Of a stretch of 64,000 bases of DNA, positions 60,947-64,000 are shown piece by piece (the stretch's first letter is position 1; every line of letters begins with the position of its first letter). The position numbers and the translations under genes are program-made. The stretch comes from Sphingomonas natans (GTDB lineage: Bacteria > Pseudomonadota > Alphaproteobacteria > Sphingomonadales > Sphingomonadaceae). The DNA lies in contig NZ_JAUOTP010000002.1 of assembly GCF_030546695.1 (NCBI RefSeq), forward strand, positions 558,001-622,000, given 5' to 3'. Below the pieces are notes generated by a model. It was given only the letters and a program-made list of their open reading frames with translations, ran no database searches and was not told the DNA's origin.

Positions 60947-62143
60947 ATGAAGTTCCGCGTTACCGTCGTGCTGGCGGGGCTGGCTTTGGCACTGCCCGCG
61001 CAAGCGCAGGTACGTCGCTCGATCGCTCCGAAGTCGATGCAGGCTATTGCTCCGGCGCTGGCGGACTATACCGACGATGTCCTGTTCGGCGATGTCTGGA
61101 TTCGACCGGAATTGAGTCCCCGCGATCGCAGCCTGGTGACGCTGTCCGTGCTGATCGCGACGGGCAAAAGCGCGCAGCTGGCGGGACATCTCAACCGCGG
61201 TCTGTCGAATGGCCTGAAGCCAGCGGAAGTCTCCGGGATGGTTACCCAACTGGCTTTCTACACCGGCTGGCCGAATGCGGTCTCGGCGTTGAGCGTGATC
61301 GAAGAAGTCTTTGTCGAGCGGAAGATCGACATGGCGGCGCTGCGGGCGGCGGCGGCCGTGCCTGCCGCCAAGACCGGGCCGCGGCTGCGCGAACCGAACC
61401 CGCAGATGACCGCGGCAGCGCCGAAGTTCGAAGAGCTCACCGCCAACGTGATCTACGGCAGCCTGTGGCGGCGTCCCGATCTCAGCCCTCGCGACCGGAG
61501 CCTCGTCACGATCGCCGCGGCCGCCGCCGGTGGCGACGACACGCAACTCGCTTCGCATATTCGGCTGGGCCTGACCAACGGACTGACGAAACCCGAAATC
61601 ATCGAGGCACTGACGCACCTCGCTTTTTATGCCGGTTGGCCCAAGGCCAATAGCGCCATTCGCATTGCGATCGCGGCGTTCGCCGATACCGGGAAGGATG
61701 GCGCCGATACGGCGAAGCCGGTCGATGCCGCCCCCACGCCGAAATTGACGGTGACGCATCCGGGCAAGGATCCGACCGCGGCACCGGCAAGCAACTTCAC
61801 CGGCTCCACCACGATGACGTCGCGGTTCGAAAGCACCGGCGATGCGCAGTTGCGCGGCTCGACCGCCACGTTCGCGCCGGGCGCGCACACTAACTGGCAC
61901 TCGCATCCGCTCGGGCAGGTGCTGATCGTCACCGCCGGGCACGGCTGGGTGCAGGCCGATGGCGACGCCGTTCGCGAAATCAATGTCGGCGACGTCGTCT
62001 GGACCGCGCCCAACGTTCGCCACTGGCACGGCGCCACCAGGACGAGCTCAATGAGCCACACTGCCATCTCGCCCGCCAAGGATGGCGAGACGGCGACGTG
62101 GATGGAGCCGGTCAGCGACGTCCAATATCACGGACCGCGCTGA
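60947..62143 (+). CDS. Exported fusion of two carboxymuconolactone-decarboxylase-like domains and a cupin
   Basis: A 398-residue protein with a signal peptide (MKFRVTVVLAGLALALPAQAQ). Two tandem CMD/AhpD-like domains share a motif: VWIRPELSPRDRSLVTLSVLIATG with AFYTGWPNAVSAL (first) and LWRRPDLSPRDRSLVTIAAAAAGG with AFYAGWPKANSAI (second). The C-terminal cupin has HTNWHSHPLGQVLIVTAGHGW and APNVRHWHGATRTSSMSH, the classic metal-binding His set. Similar fusions are annotated in databases as CMD/cupin proteins of unknown role; some cupin relatives act as hydroxynitrile lyases. No CxxC is present in the CMD domains, so peroxidase activity is unlikely. It heads an operon with the next genes. Confidence 0.88.
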   Translation: MKFRVTVVLAGLALALPAQAQVRRSIAPKSMQAIAPALADYTDDVLFGDVWIRPELSPRDRSLVTLSVLIATGKSAQLAGHLNRGLSNGLKPAEVSGMVTQLAFYTGWPNAVSALSVIEEVFVERKIDMAALRAAAAVPAAKTGPRLREPNPQMTAAAPKFEELTANVIYGSLWRRPDLSPRDRSLVTIAAAAAGGDDTQLASHIRLGLTNGLTKPEIIEALTHLAFYAGWPKANSAIRIAIAAFADTGKDGADTAKPVDAAPTPKLTVTHPGKDPTAAPASNFTGSTTMTSRFESTGDAQLRGSTATFAPGAHTNWHSHPLGQVLIVTAGHGWVQADGDAVREINVGDVVWTAPNVRHWHGATRTSSMSHTAISPAKDGETATWMEPVSDVQYHGPR

Positions 62144-62173
62144 TCCCCACCATCGCATGACCAAGAGGATCTG

Positions 62174-62659
62174 ATGCAGCAACCGACAGCGACACGAAGC
62201 AGCGCGCCGAAAATGCGAGCCGACTACGCATGGTTCCGGACGATGGCGACGCGGTGGATGGACAATGATGTTTACGGCCACGTCAACAACGTCGTCTATT
62301 ATTCTTTCTTCGATACGGCCGTGAACGCGATGCTGATCGAGAATGACCTGCTCGATACCGGCGCGAGCCCGGCCATCGGGCTGGTCGTCGAAACCGGCTG
62401 CACCTATGCGGCCCCGCTCTCCTTCCCCGACGACGTCACCGCCGGTGTCAGCGTCGCGCGGATCGGCACTTCCAGCATTCGCTATGACGTGGCGCTGTTC
62501 GCGCCCGACAGCGATCGTCCGGCTGCGACCGGCCACTTCGTCCATGTCTATGTCGATCGCGACACGCGGCGGCCCGTCCCGGTGCCTGACCATATCCGGT
62601 CGTTCCTGGAAACATTGACCGCGCGCCATGCCGACGCAGCCGGCGAGGCCGCGCGATGA
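62174..62659 (+). CDS. Acyl-CoA thioesterase, 4-hydroxybenzoyl-CoA thioesterase (YbgC) type
   Basis: Single-hotdog thioesterase of 161 residues. The active-site segment TRWMDNDVYGHVNNVVYYSFFDTAVN carries the family's catalytic Asp and GHVNN pattern; TGCTYAAPLSFPDDVTAGVSVARIG and the C-terminal strands complete the fold. It begins 30 bp after the CMD-cupin gene and its stop overlaps the alcohol dehydrogenase start by 4 bp, so all three are one operon. It would release a free acid from a CoA ester or relieve CoA trapping. Confidence 0.9.
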   Translation: MQQPTATRSSAPKMRADYAWFRTMATRWMDNDVYGHVNNVVYYSFFDTAVNAMLIENDLLDTGASPAIGLVVETGCTYAAPLSFPDDVTAGVSVARIGTSSIRYDVALFAPDSDRPAATGHFVHVYVDRDTRRPVPVPDHIRSFLETLTARHADAAGEAAR

Positions 62660-63780
62660 AGATCAGGGCCGCCGTATTGCGCACGATGGGTGCGGCGCAC
62701 CCCTATGCCGACAGCACGCCGCTGCAGATCGAAACCGTCGAGCTCGACGCCCCCGGCCGCGATGAGGTGCTGGTCAAGATCGAGGCGGCGGGTCTCTGCC
62801 ATTCGGACCTGTCCGTCATCAACGGCAGCCGCCCGCGCCCGATGCCGATGGCGATCGGGCACGAAGCCGCCGGCGTGGTGGTCGAGGTGGGCCCCGGCGT
62901 CGGCGATCTGGAGCCGGGCGATCACGTCATCATGGTCTTCATGCCGAGTTGCGGCCACTGCCTGCCCTGCGCGGAAGGGCGGCCGGCGCTGTGCGAGCCG
63001 GGGGCTGCCGCCAACGGGCATGGCGCGCTCCTCTCCGGTGGCATCCGGCTCCACGAGGATGGCGAGACCATCCATCACCATCTCGGCTGCTCCGCCTTTG
63101 CTGATTACGCCGTCGTGTCGCGCCGGTCGCTGGTGAAGGTCGACAAGGATCTCTCCTTTACCGACGCCGCCCTGTTCGGTTGCGCGGTCCTCACCGGGGT
63201 CGGCGCTGTCGTCAACACGGCCGGCGTCCAGCCCGGGCAGAGCGTCGTCGTGATCGGCCTCGGCGGCGTCGGCCTTGCCGCCGTGATCGGTGCGATCGCG
63301 TGCGGCGCCGCGCAGATCATCGCGGTCGATCTGTCCGACGAGAAGCTGGCGCTCGCCGCCGAGATCGGCGCGACCGCCACCGTCAACGCGGCGGCGCCCG
63401 ACGCGATCGAGCAGGTTCGCGCGCTGACCGCGGGCGGCGCGGATTTCGCCTTCGAGTTTGCCGGCGTCGCCCGTGCGCTCGAAAATGCGTACAAGATGAC
63501 GCGGCGCGGCGGCACCACGGTCACGGCCGGGCTGCCGCCGCCGGACGCGGTGCTGCCGGTGAATATCGTCAGCCTCGTCGCCGAGGAGCGGACCGTGAAG
63601 GGCAGCTATATCGGCACCTGCGTGCCGGTGCGCGACGTCCCACGCTACGTTGCTCTCTACAAGGCCGGTCGGCTGCCCGTCGATCGGCTGCGCTCGGGCG
63701 TGATCGCGCTCGATGACATCAACGAAGGTTTCGATCGGCTTCACGACGGCAGCGTCGTGCGGCTCGTCGTCGGCTTCTGA
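62656..63780 (+). CDS. Zinc-dependent alcohol dehydrogenase (class III-like MDR)
   Basis: NAD-dependent medium-chain alcohol dehydrogenase, 374 residues. Catalytic zinc ligands: Cys in AAGLCHSDLSVINGS, then GHEAAGVVVEVGPGVG. Structural zinc cysteines: PSCGHCLPCAEGRPALCEPG. Rossmann motif: VVIGLGGVGLAAVIGA. The extended central region places it with long-chain, class III-like enzymes rather than compact ethanol dehydrogenases. Coupled to the thioesterase gene by a 4-bp overlap and followed 14 bp later by an aldehyde dehydrogenase, giving an alcohol-to-acid pair. Confidence 0.93.
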   Translation: MKIRAAVLRTMGAAHPYADSTPLQIETVELDAPGRDEVLVKIEAAGLCHSDLSVINGSRPRPMPMAIGHEAAGVVVEVGPGVGDLEPGDHVIMVFMPSCGHCLPCAEGRPALCEPGAAANGHGALLSGGIRLHEDGETIHHHLGCSAFADYAVVSRRSLVKVDKDLSFTDAALFGCAVLTGVGAVVNTAGVQPGQSVVVIGLGGVGLAAVIGAIACGAAQIIAVDLSDEKLALAAEIGATATVNAAAPDAIEQVRALTAGGADFAFEFAGVARALENAYKMTRRGGTTVTAGLPPPDAVLPVNIVSLVAEERTVKGSYIGTCVPVRDVPRYVALYKAGRLPVDRLRSGVIALDDINEGFDRLHDGSVVRLVVGF

Positions 63781-63794
63781 CGCGAAGTGATCCG

Positions 63795-64000
63795 ATGCTC
63801 GATAGTGTGAACCGCCCCGTCCTCTCGGACGACAGCCTTTTCCGCGAAGCCAATCTGATCGGCGGCGAATGGGTACAGGCAGCGGATGGCGCGGCGATCG
63901 CCGTGACCAACCCCGCCAATGGCCGGTTGATCGGCCATGTGCCGTCTCTGTCCCGCGCAGAGGTCGCCCGGGCCGTGGATGCCGCGCACGAAGCGCAGGC
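63795..64000 (+). CDS. Aldehyde dehydrogenase (3' end beyond window)
   Basis: The first 68 residues of an NAD(P)-dependent aldehyde dehydrogenase: NLIGGEWVQAADGAAIAVTNPANGRLIGHVP, then SRAEVARAVDAAHEAQ, the conserved N-terminal start of the superfamily and closest in feel to succinate-semialdehyde dehydrogenases. The catalytic Cys and Glu lie outside the window. It probably oxidises the product of the upstream alcohol dehydrogenase in the same operon. Confidence 0.88.
   Translation, partial: MLDSVNRPVLSDDSLFREANLIGGEWVQAADGAAIAVTNPANGRLIGHVPSLSRAEVARAVDAAHEAQ

Overview
The window looks like a high-GC alphaproteobacterial chromosome, most likely Sphingomonadaceae (Sphingomonas, Novosphingobium or Sphingobium). 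This is inferred from the abundance of TonB-dependent receptors, the periplasmic PQQ and molybdenum oxidases, the GC-rich palindromic intergenic repeat at 964-1090 and general codon use. No rRNA or species marker is present, so the genus is not settled.

Layout. (1) 1-2993: core genes, namely the end of a PiT phosphate transporter, recJ and tRNA-Glu(TTC). (2) 2978-13941: an integrated mobile element of about 11 kb, bounded by a 16-bp direct repeat of the tRNA-Glu 3' end. It carries a tyrosine integrase, a 60-aa partner, a MerR-like regulator, small unknown genes, a 1367-aa tail tape-measure protein, an HK97-type capsid protein and prohead protease, and a small gene resembling the C-terminal winged-helix domain of P4-type primases. 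Paired GAACAGT heptamers lie beside that last gene. No terminase, portal, tail tube or lysis gene was recognised, so it reads as a phage satellite or a strongly reduced prophage. (3) 14585-29352: sugar and alcohol oxidation. It holds a membrane PQQ dehydrogenase, a LacI regulator, a GH3 glycosidase, a TonB receptor and an FHS-family sugar transporter, with near-identical LacI-type operators before the receptor and the transporter. These are followed by a gluconolactonase-like protein, a cytochrome c-PQQ alcohol dehydrogenase and a carboxylesterase. (4) 29570-64000: a large catabolic cluster with two IclR regulators, two paralogous molybdenum hydroxylase large subunits (one set with 2Fe-2S and FAD subunits), two paralogous TonB receptors, cytochrome c, acyl-CoA dehydrogenase, MaoC-type dehydratase, CoA transferase, MmgE/PrpD, serine hydrolase, thiolase, bifunctional beta-oxidation enzyme, enoyl-CoA hydratase, alpha/beta hydrolase, Fe-type and Zn-type alcohol dehydrogenases, a CMD-cupin protein, a thioesterase and the start of an aldehyde dehydrogenase.

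How it may work together (inference): a compound enters through the TonB receptors. Periplasmic hydrolases and PQQ/Mo oxidases convert ester to alcohol to aldehyde to acid and feed electrons to cytochrome c. CoA activation and a beta-oxidation-like sequence (acyl-CoA dehydrogenase, hydratases, 3-hydroxyacyl-CoA dehydrogenase, thiolase) finish the job. Related palindromes (core TCCGYATATRCGGA) lie before several of these transcription units and suggest one regulon, plausibly under the IclR proteins. The substrate cannot be read from the sequence. The remaining gene-poor stretches are described individually.
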